Shown one piece after another: positions 16,385-24,839 of a stretch of 44,562 bases of DNA; the first letter of the stretch is position 1, and each line of letters opens with the position of its first letter. The notes beneath the pieces are model-generated. The model saw only the letters and a list, made by a program, of their open reading frames with translations, was not told where the DNA came from and did no database searches. The position numbers and the translations under genes were made by a program. Source of the stretch: Tissierellia bacterium. Lineage in GTDB: Bacteria > Bacillota > Clostridia > Tissierellales > Tissierellaceae. Location of the stretch: positions 1 to 44,562 of the forward strand of contig JAAYHU010000008.1 in NCBI GenBank assembly GCA_012735245.1, in the 5' to 3' direction.

Positions 16385-16588
16385 AATATCCCTCCCATTT
16401 TACTATATCTACTATAAAAAACCGTATTGATTATTTTTCTAGATTCATATATACTATTTATTAACATTTATCCCATAACATATAAATAATATAATCTAAA
16501 TTTCATTTATTTGCAAACCTAAGTTAAATAATTTGAAGGAGGTGGTGGAATAATAAAAGTTATGCACAATTAAATATGGAGGTGGAAA

Positions 16589-17593
16589 ATGAAGAGAATT
16601 TTTGTTGGTATTTCTGGTATAGGTAGCTATGTCCCAGAAAAGGTAATAACAAACCAAGACCTATCTAGAATAGTAGATACATCAAATGAGTGGATAATAG
16701 AAAGGACAGGAATCCAAGAAAGAAGAATAGTTGATGAAAAAACTGCAACTTCTGATATAGCATCAATTGCTGCTGAGAAAGCTTTAGCAGATGCCAAATT
16801 AAAGGCAGAAGACATGGACCTTATTATCGTAGCAACTGCTACTCCAGATCATGCTTTCCCTTCTACTGCCTGCATAGTACAAAAAAACATTGGAGCAACT
16901 AAGGCAGCAGCCTTCGACATAAGCGTTGGATGTTCTGGATTTGTTTATGCCTTAGCTGTAGGTGAGCAGTTTATTAAATCAGGATTTTATGAAAGGGTCC
17001 TGGTCATTGGGGCAGAAACCCTGTCAAAAATAGTGGATTGGCAGGATAGAAATACCTGTGTCCTATTTGGAGATGGAGCAGGAGCCTGTATTTTAGAGAA
17101 GTGTGAAGAAAATATGGGTATTTTAGTTTCCCAATTAGGGTCTGATGGTACAAATGGCTCAGTATTAATACAGCCTGCAGGAGGGTCCAGACAACCGGCC
17201 AACGAAGACACAGTAAAAAACAGGCTACATTTTATAAAAATGGAAGGCAGGGAAGTATTTAAATTTGCTGTTAGGGTCATGGATAAAGCTTCTCAAAGTG
17301 TAATACAAAAGGCTAACTTGAAACTAGAAGATATTGATTTTTTAGTTCCTCATCAAGCAAATATCAGGATAATAGAAGCAGCAGCTAAGAAATTGGACCT
17401 AGAGCAGAGCAAAATTTATGTAAATCTAAACAAGTATGGCAATATGTCTTCAGCCTCTATTCCTGTAGCCCTTCAAGAAGCAATTGAAGAGAAAAGGATT
17501 AAAAAAGGAGACAATGTACTCTTAGTAGCTTTCGGTGCAGGTCTTACTTGGGCTTCAATGATTATTAAATGGAATAGGAGGGAAGATGATTAA
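16589..17593 (+). CDS. fabH: 3-oxoacyl-ACP synthase III FabH
   Basis: FabH starts fatty acid synthesis by condensing a short acyl-CoA with malonyl-ACP. The 334-residue protein has the thiolase-fold catalytic triad: Cys115 in ISVGCSGFV, His255 in LVPHQANIR and Asn285 in NKYGNMSSAS. The ATG follows GGAGGTGG. Supply of branched acyl-CoA from the oxidoreductase at 10-12.8 kb could prime branched fatty acids, as in other Gram-positive bacteria. That is inference. Its stop adjoins the fabK start. It heads the plus-strand fab operon. Confidence 0.96.
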   Translation: MKRIFVGISGIGSYVPEKVITNQDLSRIVDTSNEWIIERTGIQERRIVDEKTATSDIASIAAEKALADAKLKAEDMDLIIVATATPDHAFPSTACIVQKNIGATKAAAFDISVGCSGFVYALAVGEQFIKSGFYERVLVIGAETLSKIVDWQDRNTCVLFGDGAGACILEKCEENMGILVSQLGSDGTNGSVLIQPAGGSRQPANEDTVKNRLHFIKMEGREVFKFAVRVMDKASQSVIQKANLKLEDIDFLVPHQANIRIIEAAAKKLDLEQSKIYVNLNKYGNMSSASIPVALQEAIEEKRIKKGDNVLLVAFGAGLTWASMIIKWNRREDD

Positions 17594-18555
17594 TGTTTCA
17601 TACTAGAATAACGGAGCTATTAAATATTAAATATCCCATACTTCAAGGAGGAATGGCTAGGGTAGCTACCTACAGATTAGCTGCAGCAGTATCAGAAGCC
17701 GGCGGCTTAGGCATCATTGGAGCAGGTAACGCCTCTGGAGAAGTAATAAGAGAAGAGATTAGAAAATTAAAGAAACTGACAGATAAACCCTTTGGCGTAA
17801 ATATTATGATGCTATCTCCTTATGCTGAGGATATTGTAGGTATAATATGTAGTGAGGGAGTTCCTGTAGTTACGACAGGAGCAGGCAGTCCTGGCAAATA
17901 TATTGAAAGACTAAAAAAACACAATGTGAAAATCATACCTGTTGTACCTACAGTATCTTTAGCCAAGCGATTAGAACGGGAAGGTGTAGACGCCTTAATC
18001 GTAGAAGGAACTGAGGCAGGTGGTCATATAGGGGAACTAAGCACCATGGCCTTAGTACCTCAAGTGGTAGATGAAGTAAAAATCCCTGTGATTGCAGCAG
18101 GGGGAATAGCCGATGGCAGGGGATTTTTAGCGGCTTTAAGCTTAGGAGCAGAAGGTATACAAATGGGAACTAGGTTTGTATGCTCTACAGAATGTACAGC
18201 CCACCAAAACTATAAGGGAGCCATTGTAAAGGCCAAGGACAGGGATGCCTTCGTAACTGGGAGAAGTACAGGGTATCCAGTCAGGGCTTTGAAAAACAAA
18301 TTTACAAGGCATTTCTTAGGGCTGGAGAAAAAGGGCGTACCCTTTGAAGAATTAGAGGCCCTAAATGCTGGAAGGCTAAGGCTGGCAGTGGAAGAAGGAG
18401 ATGTGGAACAGGGCTTATTAATGGCTGGGCAAATCTCTGGTTTAATAAGGGATATAAAACCTTGTAGGGAAATAATTGAAGGCATTATAGAAGAAGCCAA
18501 AGAAAATATAAAATATCTGGAGGCCTTCCTCAATGGGGGGAAGTCAATTGGATAA
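17593..18555 (+). CDS. fabK: Enoyl-ACP reductase II FabK (FMN-dependent)
   Basis: FabK reduces trans-2-enoyl-ACP with NAD(P)H and FMN. The 320-residue TIM-barrel protein belongs to the nitronate monooxygenase/FabK family, with YPILQGGMARVATYRLA (about 16-32), GGLGIIGAGN, EGTEAGGHIG near 138-147, and AAGGIADGRG plus GAEGIQMGTRFV in the flavin phosphate region. Its place between fabH and fabD identifies it as FabK rather than a nitronate monooxygenase. No FabI or FabL appears in the window. The ATG overlaps the fabH stop by one base (TAATG), and the gene overlaps fabD by 23 bases. Confidence 0.93.
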   Translation: MFHTRITELLNIKYPILQGGMARVATYRLAAAVSEAGGLGIIGAGNASGEVIREEIRKLKKLTDKPFGVNIMMLSPYAEDIVGIICSEGVPVVTTGAGSPGKYIERLKKHNVKIIPVVPTVSLAKRLEREGVDALIVEGTEAGGHIGELSTMALVPQVVDEVKIPVIAAGGIADGRGFLAALSLGAEGIQMGTRFVCSTECTAHQNYKGAIVKAKDRDAFVTGRSTGYPVRALKNKFTRHFLGLEKKGVPFEELEALNAGRLRLAVEEGDVEQGLLMAGQISGLIRDIKPCREIIEGIIEEAKENIKYLEAFLNGGKSIG

Positions 18556-19522
18556 AAGGGATAAGGTTGCTTTCATATTTCCCGGGCAAGGTTCCCAATA
18601 TGTAGGCATGGGCAGTGATTTTTATGAGAGTTTTCAGTCTTCGAAGAAGGTATATGATGAAGCCAATGAAGTTCTAGGTATGGATTTAAAGGGCATTTGT
18701 TTTTGTGGGACTGAAGAAGAATTAAGGAAAACAGAAAATACTCAACCGGCCATCTTAGCGACTTGTATTGCTATGCTTAGGGCCTTAGAAAGTGAAGGCA
18801 TTGATTGCGACTATACTGCTGGATTAAGCTTAGGAGAGTATAGTTCCTTAGTCATGAGCAAATCCTTAACCTTTAGGGATGCCATTAGGCTTGTAAAGGA
18901 AAGAGGAAAGTTCATGCAAGAAGCAGTTCCCTTAGGGGTTGGGGGAATGGCAGCTATTCTTGGCCTTCAAAAGGAAAAAATCCCTGCTATCCTTGAGGTA
19001 ACAAAAGATTATGGAGTGGTGGAAGTTGCCAATTATAATAGTCCTGAGCAAATAGTTTTATCTGGTGAAATAAAAGGATTAAAGATTGCTTGCCAAGAAG
19101 CAATTAGGCAGGGAGCAAAAAAAGCCATACCACTACCTGTATCTGCACCATTTCATTCATCCCTATTAGTTCCAGCAGGAGAAAAATTAAAAGAAGCCCT
19201 ATCCAAAGTAGAAGTATATGAATCAAAGAAGAAGGTAGTTACCAATGTAGATGGTATGCCTATACTCTCTAAGGAAGAAATTAAACCTAAGCTTGTTGAC
19301 CAGGTAAGCAGCTCAGTATTGTGGCAGCAGTCTGTAGAATATATGATAAATGATGGTGTAAATACCTTTGTAGAAATAGGCCCAGGAAAATCCCTTTCAG
19401 GATTTGTAAAGAGAATTGGAAGGGCCTTGGGCAAAGAAGTAAAGACCTTAAATGTCAATGACTTAAGCTCCTTTAAAGATACAGTGGAATACCTTAAATG
19501 GAAGAAAAGTGGTGATGAATAG
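18533..19522 (+). CDS. fabD: Malonyl-CoA:ACP transacylase FabD
   Basis: FabD loads malonate onto ACP. The 329-residue protein has FPGQGSQYVGMG (about 16-27), the nucleophile elbow GLSLGEY (Ser99; the usual His of GHSLG is Leu, a variant I believe is seen in other Firmicutes) and catalytic His208 in APFHSSLL. The ATG at 18533 has GGAGG at 18519-18523, nine bases upstream. An in-frame TTG at 18548 after GGGGGGAAG is a possible alternative. It starts inside fabK and adjoins fabG, so the three are translationally coupled. Confidence 0.94.
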   Translation: MGGSQLDKRDKVAFIFPGQGSQYVGMGSDFYESFQSSKKVYDEANEVLGMDLKGICFCGTEEELRKTENTQPAILATCIAMLRALESEGIDCDYTAGLSLGEYSSLVMSKSLTFRDAIRLVKERGKFMQEAVPLGVGGMAAILGLQKEKIPAILEVTKDYGVVEVANYNSPEQIVLSGEIKGLKIACQEAIRQGAKKAIPLPVSAPFHSSLLVPAGEKLKEALSKVEVYESKKKVVTNVDGMPILSKEEIKPKLVDQVSSSVLWQQSVEYMINDGVNTFVEIGPGKSLSGFVKRIGRALGKEVKTLNVNDLSSFKDTVEYLKWKKSGDE

Positions 19523-20266
19523 ATGGATTTAGCTAATAAAGTAGCCCTAATAACAGGGGGTTCTAGGGGCATAGGGAAGGAGATAGCCTTAGAACTAGCT
19601 AGAAATGGTGCCAATGTTGCAATTACTTTTGTCAGCAATGAAGTCAAAGCTCAAGAAGTAATAGATGAGATAGGAACACTGGGAATTAAGGCCATAGCCA
19701 TAAAGGCTGATGTATCAAAGGAAGAGGAAGTACAGCAAATGATAAAAAAAGTTGAGGAAGAATTTGAATCAGTTGATATCCTAGTAAACAATGCAGGAGT
19801 TACCAAGGATAATTTACTAATTAGGATGAAAGAAGAAGAATGGGATCAAGTAATGAATGTGAATTTGAAAGGTACCTTCCTCTGCACTAAGGCTGTATCT
19901 AGGATGATGATGAAGAAGAGATATGGCAAAATAATAAATATTACATCTGTAGTAGGCATAACTGGGAATGTAGGGCAAGGGAATTATAGCGCCTCAAAGG
20001 CAGGAGTCATTGGCTTTACTAAGTCCATGGCAAGGGAGTTGGCTAGCCGAGGTATTAGGGTAAATGCAGTGGCACCTGGCTTTATAGAAACCGACATGAC
20101 AGATGTATTAAAAGAAGATATAAAAGAAGCAATGCTAAAATCTATTCCCTTGGGGAATTTTGGAAAACCTAAGGATATTGCAAATGCAGTAGCCTTTCTA
20201 GCAAGCCCTAAATCTGACTATATAACCGGTCAGGTTATAAATGTGAATGGTGGAATGTTTATGTAG
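19523..20266 (+). CDS. fabG: 3-oxoacyl-ACP reductase FabG
   Basis: FabG reduces 3-oxoacyl-ACP with NADPH. The 247-residue short-chain dehydrogenase has TGGSRGIGKEIA (11-22), NNAGVTKD (89-96) and the catalytic residues Ser142, Tyr155 and Lys159 (NYSASKAG), and ends in GQVINVNGGMFM. The ATG directly follows the fabD stop, with a GTGGTGA-type ribosome site in the fabD end. Its position in the fab operon gives the functional assignment. Confidence 0.95.
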   Translation: MDLANKVALITGGSRGIGKEIALELARNGANVAITFVSNEVKAQEVIDEIGTLGIKAIAIKADVSKEEEVQQMIKKVEEEFESVDILVNNAGVTKDNLLIRMKEEEWDQVMNVNLKGTFLCTKAVSRMMMKKRYGKIINITSVVGITGNVGQGNYSASKAGVIGFTKSMARELASRGIRVNAVAPGFIETDMTDVLKEDIKEAMLKSIPLGNFGKPKDIANAVAFLASPKSDYITGQVINVNGGMFM

Positions 20267-20362
20267 TGTACAATGGACAATTGAAAATGGACAAAGGACA
20301 ATTGTGGAAGTAAAGAATTAGGGTCAAAAAGGACCTAAAGCTCGACCAAAATCATTGTCAAT
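20267..20362. repeat. Degenerate AATTGTC/GACAATT short-repeat tract before acpP
   Basis: The fabG-acpP gap contains GGACAATTGAAAATGGAC, GGACAATTGTGG and TTGTCAATTGG within about 95 bases. This is a degenerate repeat of GACAATTG or its complement. A related tract lies at 23370-23452. No open reading frame is present. An imperfect hairpin around GGGTC/GGACC lies between the copies. Confidence 0.55.
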
Positions 20363-20399
20363 TGGAATAGTATTAACAAAATATTAGGAGGTATGTAAA

Positions 20400-20633
20400 A
20401 TGGTATTTGAAAAAGTAAGAAATATTATTGCAGATCAATTAGGCATTGATGATGTAAATAGCATTACAATGGAGACTTCCTTAATGAAGGACTTAGAGGC
20501 AGATTCCTTAGATGCAGTGGAAATAATGATGGCCTTAGAAGATGAATATGGGATTGCTATTCCTGATGAAGATGCAGAAAAATTTAAAAATATAGGTGAT
20601 ATAGTTAGATTTATTGAAGAGTCTATAGAATAA
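20400..20633 (+). CDS. acpP: Acyl carrier protein
   Basis: The 77-residue acidic helical protein carries acyl intermediates on a phosphopantetheine arm attached to Ser36 in the motif EADSLDAVE. The charge pattern and length are typical of bacterial ACP. The ATG follows AGGAGGTATGTAAA. It lies 133 bases after fabG, behind a repeat tract, and 22 bases ahead of fabF. Confidence 0.97.
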   Translation: MVFEKVRNIIADQLGIDDVNSITMETSLMKDLEADSLDAVEIMMALEDEYGIAIPDEDAEKFKNIGDIVRFIEESIE

Positions 20634-20655
20634 ACCTTGCTTTGGAGGTAGATAT

Positions 20656-21894
20656 ATGAAAAGAGTCGTTATTACAGGGTTGGGACCAGTATCACCTATT
20701 GGCATAGGCAAGGAAGAATATTGGAAGTCATTAATAGAAGGAAAATCAGGAGTAGGGTTTATTTCAAGGTTCGATACAAGAGATTTTAGCACTAAAATTG
20801 CAGCTGAAGTAAAGGATTTTAATCCTACAGATTTTATAGATAAAAAAGAAGCAAGGAGAATGGACAGATTTACCCAATATGCCATAGCAGGTACAAAATT
20901 GGCCTTAGAGGATGGAATGGTGGATATAGGTAAATTAAATTTGGAAAGAGTTGGAGTCGTCTTAGGTGTAGGTATTGGCGGTATGGAAACCATGGAAGGA
21001 GAGTTTACAAAGCTTAGGGAAAGGGGACCAAGCAGGATTAGTCCAGTATTTATACCTATGATGATTTCAAACATGGCACCGGGACAAATATCTATGAACT
21101 TTGGATTTAAAGGGCCTACTATGATAGTAACTACAGCCTGTGCTTCAAGTACAAATGCCATAGGGGAAGCTTATAGGATGATAAAAAATGGATATTTAGA
21201 TATGATAGTAACAGGTGGAAGTGAAGCATCCATAACCCCAATTTCAGTTGCTGGTTTTTCTTCAATGAAAGCCCTTTCAACTAGAAATGAAGAGCCTACC
21301 AAGGCATCTCGCCCCTTTGATAAGGCAAGGGATGGCTTTGTTATGGGAGAAGGGGCAGGCATACTAATCTTAGAAGACCTAAATCATGCCCTAAATAGGG
21401 GGGCAGAGATTTATGGAGAAATAGTGGGTTATGGTTCAACTTCCGATGCCTTTCATATTACGCAACCAGACCCAGAGGCCAAAGGTGCAACTAGAGCCAT
21501 GGAACTAGCCTTAGAAGAAGGAAAAGTAGAATATAATAGGATTGACTATATAAATGCCCATGGTACTTCCACTTATTTCAACGATAAACTCGAAACCCTA
21601 GCCATTAAAAATCTTTTTAAAGAACATGCTAAAAATATTAACATCAGCTCAACAAAATCAATGACAGGTCACCTTTTAGGGGCTGCAGGTGGTATAGAGG
21701 CTATAGCCACAGTACTTGCCATTAAAAAGGGGATTATTCCTCCTACAATAAACTGTGAAGATCCAGACGAAGAATGTGATTTAAACTATACACCCAATAA
21801 AGCTGTAGAAAGAAGTATTGATTTTGCTCTATCCAATTCCTTAGGATTTGGCGGACATAATGCAAGTATATTATTTAAAAAATATATGGGCTAA
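20656..21894 (+). CDS. fabF: 3-oxoacyl-ACP synthase II FabF
   Basis: FabF condenses malonyl-ACP with growing acyl-ACP chains. The 412-residue protein has the Cys-His-His catalytic set of KAS I/II enzymes: Cys162 in TTACASSTNA, His in NAHGTST (near 302) and His in SMTGHLLGAAGG (near 338), and ends with NSLGFGGHNAS. The ATG follows TTTGGAGG. It is the last gene of the fab operon and a terminator follows immediately. Confidence 0.96.
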   Translation: MKRVVITGLGPVSPIGIGKEEYWKSLIEGKSGVGFISRFDTRDFSTKIAAEVKDFNPTDFIDKKEARRMDRFTQYAIAGTKLALEDGMVDIGKLNLERVGVVLGVGIGGMETMEGEFTKLRERGPSRISPVFIPMMISNMAPGQISMNFGFKGPTMIVTTACASSTNAIGEAYRMIKNGYLDMIVTGGSEASITPISVAGFSSMKALSTRNEEPTKASRPFDKARDGFVMGEGAGILILEDLNHALNRGAEIYGEIVGYGSTSDAFHITQPDPEAKGATRAMELALEEGKVEYNRIDYINAHGTSTYFNDKLETLAIKNLFKEHAKNINISSTKSMTGHLLGAAGGIEAIATVLAIKKGIIPPTINCEDPDEECDLNYTPNKAVERSIDFALSNSLGFGGHNASILFKKYMG

Positions 21895-21897
21895 AGT

Positions 21898-21932
21898 AAA
21901 GGACTTTGGAGCTTATCCAAGGTCCTTTTTGT
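21898..21932 (+). terminator. Intrinsic terminator of the fab operon
   Basis: A 13-bp stem with one G-U pair (21898-21910 with 21916-21928, loop GCTTA) is followed by TTTTT-rich sequence, a few bases after the fabF stop. Confidence 0.88.
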
Positions 21933-21942
21933 ATAAAAAAAC

Positions 21943-21970
21943 TTGTCTCTTTGGAATACTATGTTATACT
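21943..21970 (+). promoter_or_regulatory. Promoter of cca
   Basis: TTGTCT (21943-21948) and TATACT (21965-21970) are 16 bases apart. Transcription would begin near 21977, almost at the upstream ATG at 21979, which argues that the ATG at 22000 is the true cca start. Confidence 0.6.
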
Positions 21971-21999
21971 AAAATAAGATGAAAAAATGGAGTGATAGT

Positions 22000-23346
22000 A
22001 TGGAATTTAACATTCCAGTTTATGTGGAAAGGGTTTTAGATAAATTAGAGGCAAATGGTTTTAGTGCATATATAGTAGGCGGCTCTGTAAGGGATATGCT
22101 CTTGGGGAAAACTCCATCCGACTATGATATAGCTACTGATGCTTTGCCAGAGGAAATAGAAGGGGTCTTTAAAGACTATAAAACTATAGAGGTTGGCAAA
22201 AAGTTTGGTACAATTGTAGTTGTTCAAGAAGAATGCAATATTGAAGTAACAACCTTTAGGCAGGATGGAGAATATTTAGATGGCAGAAGGCCAGAGGAAG
22301 TATTTTTTTCAAAGAGATTAAGGGATGATTTATCCAGAAGGGATTTCACAATTAACTCCTTAGCATATAATAAAGAAACAGGAATTATAGATTATTTTAA
22401 TGGAGTAGAGGATCTAAAGAATAAGATTATAAAAACTGTAGGAAGGCCTGAAGATAGGTTTAAGGAAGACTACCTGAGGATAATCAGGGCAGTGAGATTT
22501 GCTACCCAATTAGAATTTTCCATTGAAGAGAATACGTTCAGTGCCTGTAAATTATATAGTAAGTATCTTTCCAATATAAGCATGGAAAGGATACAGGAAG
22601 AATTCTATAAAATCATCCTATCTAAGAAACCTTCCATAGGTCTTAGACTGTTGAAGGATATAGGGGCCCTGGAAGTATTTTTGCCTGAATTATTAGATGC
22701 TGTTGGATTTAACCAACATAATCCCCATCATGAAAAAGACGTATTTGAGCATACTTTATGTGTTGTAGACAAGGTAGAGCCCATATTACATTTGAGGCTG
22801 GCTGCATTATTCCATGATATTGCTAAACCTCACACCTTAACCATAGATGCAGAGGGAGTAGGCCATTTTTATGGCCATGATAAGTTAGGGGCAAAAATGG
22901 CCAAAACTATACTAAAAAGATTGAAAGCTTCCAATGAAATTATAGATAAAGTATCCCTATTAATAGATAAACATATGACTCAACATGCAAATTTTAAAGA
23001 AAAGGGATTGAAAAGACTATTGGCAAAGATGGGAGAAGTTGAAATATTTACTTTACTCAAACTGCAAAAGGCAGATAGGTTATGCTCAAATAGAAATGCT
23101 GATATTAGCCACTTAATTGAAAAGGAAGAAAAAATAAAAAAGATAATCGAAAACAAAGAGCCATACACCATAAAGCACTTAGCAATTAAGGGAGACGATT
23201 TAATTAATTTAGGATATGCTCAAGGAAAAATAATAGGGGATATATTAAATTACCTACTAAAGAGAGTACTTGAAAATCCAGCACTTAATGAAAAGGAAAA
23301 GCTTATTCAAATTGTAGAAGAACAGTTTAAAAGAGTGAATAGTTAA
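22000..23346 (+). CDS. cca: CCA tRNA nucleotidyltransferase with HD domain
   Basis: This enzyme adds or repairs the 3' CCA end of tRNAs. The N-terminal class II nucleotidyltransferase head shows IVGGSVRDMLLGKTPSDYDIA (about 18-38), with the catalytic Asp pair in SDYDIATDA, then RRDFTINSLAY and DYLRIIRAVRFATQL. An HD domain follows near 230-300 with HNPHHEKDVFEHTL and ALFHDIAKP, suggesting phosphohydrolase activity. Length from ATG at 22000 is 448 residues. I chose 22000 because GGAG at 21987-21990 is nine bases upstream. The in-frame ATG at 21979 lacks a ribosome site and lies at the predicted transcript start. Both tRNA genes in this window lack encoded CCA and would need this enzyme. Confidence 0.92.
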   Translation: MEFNIPVYVERVLDKLEANGFSAYIVGGSVRDMLLGKTPSDYDIATDALPEEIEGVFKDYKTIEVGKKFGTIVVVQEECNIEVTTFRQDGEYLDGRRPEEVFFSKRLRDDLSRRDFTINSLAYNKETGIIDYFNGVEDLKNKIIKTVGRPEDRFKEDYLRIIRAVRFATQLEFSIEENTFSACKLYSKYLSNISMERIQEEFYKIILSKKPSIGLRLLKDIGALEVFLPELLDAVGFNQHNPHHEKDVFEHTLCVVDKVEPILHLRLAALFHDIAKPHTLTIDAEGVGHFYGHDKLGAKMAKTILKRLKASNEIIDKVSLLIDKHMTQHANFKEKGLKRLLAKMGEVEIFTLLKLQKADRLCSNRNADISHLIEKEEKIKKIIENKEPYTIKHLAIKGDDLINLGYAQGKIIGDILNYLLKRVLENPALNEKEKLIQIVEEQFKRVNS

Positions 23347-23369
23347 TAGTCATTCCAATGTCTTAAATG

Positions 23370-23452
23370 ATTGTCAATTTTCTATTGTCAATTGTTAATA
23401 ATTGTGAGCTGTGAATTAAAATAAATTGTCAATTGTCAATTTTCAATTGACT
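23370..23452. repeat. AATTGTC short-repeat tract before glmM
   Basis: ATTGTCAATTTTCTATTGTC, a TCAATTGTTAATAATTGTG stretch and AATTGTCAATTGTCAATT crowd the cca-glmM gap, ending just before the glmM ribosome site. The same motifs occur, mostly as their complement, before acpP. Such tracts could fold or mediate slippage. No gene is present. Confidence 0.6.
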
Positions 23453-23469
23453 TAGAGGGGGAACAAATT

Positions 23470-24822
23470 ATGGGTAAATTATTTGGTACAGATGGGGTTA
23501 GAGGTATTGCAAATAAAGACTTAACTCCAGAATTAGCATATAAAATAGGTAGGGCTGGCGCATATATTTTAGCAAGGGAAAAGAAAGGCAAGATAGTAGT
23601 TGGAAAAGATACTAGGCTCTCTGGAGATATGCTGGAAGCAGCCTTAACAGCAGGTATATGCTCTATGGGCTTAGACGTAATATCAGTAGGTATAATGCCA
23701 ACTCCAGCTGTAGCTTACTTAACTAGAAAGTATGAAGCCCTAGCAGGAGTAGTCATATCTGCATCCCATAATCCAGGAGAGTATAATGGAATAAAATTCT
23801 TTGACTCGAAGGGATTTAAATTACCTGATGAAGTGGAAGAAGAAATAGAGGATATAATACTTAATAACAAAGAATTAAACCTTTTTCCTACAGGAGAAAA
23901 CATCGGCAGGGTAATTGTTGAAAACAACGGAAGAGAAGACTATATAAACTACTTAATTTCCATTATAGATTTGGATTTAACAGGAGTCAAAATTGCCATG
24001 GATTGTGGCCATGGTGCCTTATATAAAATTGGACCTGAAATAATTAAAAGGCTTGGTGGTCAATTAATAGTTATAAACACTGAGCCAACAGGTATGAATA
24101 TTAATGATAACTGTGGTTCAACAAATCCTGAAATGATTCAAGAACTTGTAATAAAAGAAAAGGCCCATATAGGCCTATCCTTTGACGGAGACGGAGATAG
24201 GATAATAGCAGTAGATGAGCTTGGCAACATAGTAGATGGAGATCATATATTGGCCATTTGTGGCACCTATCTTAAAGAAAATGGAAGGTTAAAGAACAAT
24301 ACCATAGTAGGTACTATAATGACAAATATGGGTTTAGATTTATATTTGCAGGAAAAGGGTATTAATATAGTAAAGACTAAGGTTGGAGATAGGTATATAT
24401 TAGAGGAAATGATAAAAAACGATTATGTACTTGGAGGAGAGCAATCTGGACATATTATATTTTTAGATTATAATACTACAGGGGATGGTTTAGCTACAGG
24501 TCTTTATTTATTGAAAGTTATGAAGGAAACTGGGAAACCAATGTCTCAATTAAATAAACTAATGACAGATTTTCCTCAAGTACTGGTTAATGCAAGGGTT
24601 AAAAATGAATTAAAGAACAAATACAAGGAAAACAAGGAGATAATTGAAAAAATAAAGGAAGTAGAAAACCTATTCCAAGGACAGGGGAGGGTAGTCATTA
24701 GGCCTTCAGGAACAGAGCCACTAGTCAGGGTTATGATAGAAGCCAAAGAGGATATAGGACTTTTAGAAATTGCATCTGACTTGGCCAGGTTCATCGAAGA
24801 AAGGATAGGCACTGATACTTAA
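23470..24822 (+). CDS. glmM: Phosphoglucosamine mutase
   Basis: GlmM interconverts glucosamine-6-phosphate and glucosamine-1-phosphate for peptidoglycan precursor synthesis. The 450-residue alpha-D-phosphohexomutase shows the opening FGTDGVRGIAN, the phosphoserine loop ISASHNPGEYNGIKFF (Ser99), the magnesium loop SFDGDGDRIIAVD near 237-249 and the C-terminal phosphate loop RPSGTEPLVRVM. The ATG follows GAGGGGG. In many Firmicutes glmM directly follows cdaAR and its product restrains CdaA. Here it lies about 16 kb downstream, between cca and a degV gene. Confidence 0.96.
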   Translation: MGKLFGTDGVRGIANKDLTPELAYKIGRAGAYILAREKKGKIVVGKDTRLSGDMLEAALTAGICSMGLDVISVGIMPTPAVAYLTRKYEALAGVVISASHNPGEYNGIKFFDSKGFKLPDEVEEEIEDIILNNKELNLFPTGENIGRVIVENNGREDYINYLISIIDLDLTGVKIAMDCGHGALYKIGPEIIKRLGGQLIVINTEPTGMNINDNCGSTNPEMIQELVIKEKAHIGLSFDGDGDRIIAVDELGNIVDGDHILAICGTYLKENGRLKNNTIVGTIMTNMGLDLYLQEKGINIVKTKVGDRYILEEMIKNDYVLGGEQSGHIIFLDYNTTGDGLATGLYLLKVMKETGKPMSQLNKLMTDFPQVLVNARVKNELKNKYKENKEIIEKIKEVENLFQGQGRVVIRPSGTEPLVRVMIEAKEDIGLLEIASDLARFIEERIGTDT

Positions 24823-24839
24823 ACTTAAGAGGTGATTAA

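Noticed and set aside
16520-16540. Imperfect palindrome around TTAAATAATTTGAA upstream of fabH as a possible FapR/FabT-type operator
   Set aside because: The match is loose, the region is AT-rich, and there is no copy beside fabZ or another fab gene to support it.
20535-21161. Antisense open frame of about 208 codons opposite acpP and fabF
   Set aside because: It runs opposite strongly conserved FabF and ACP genes, and its composition reflects the reverse complement of their codon use.
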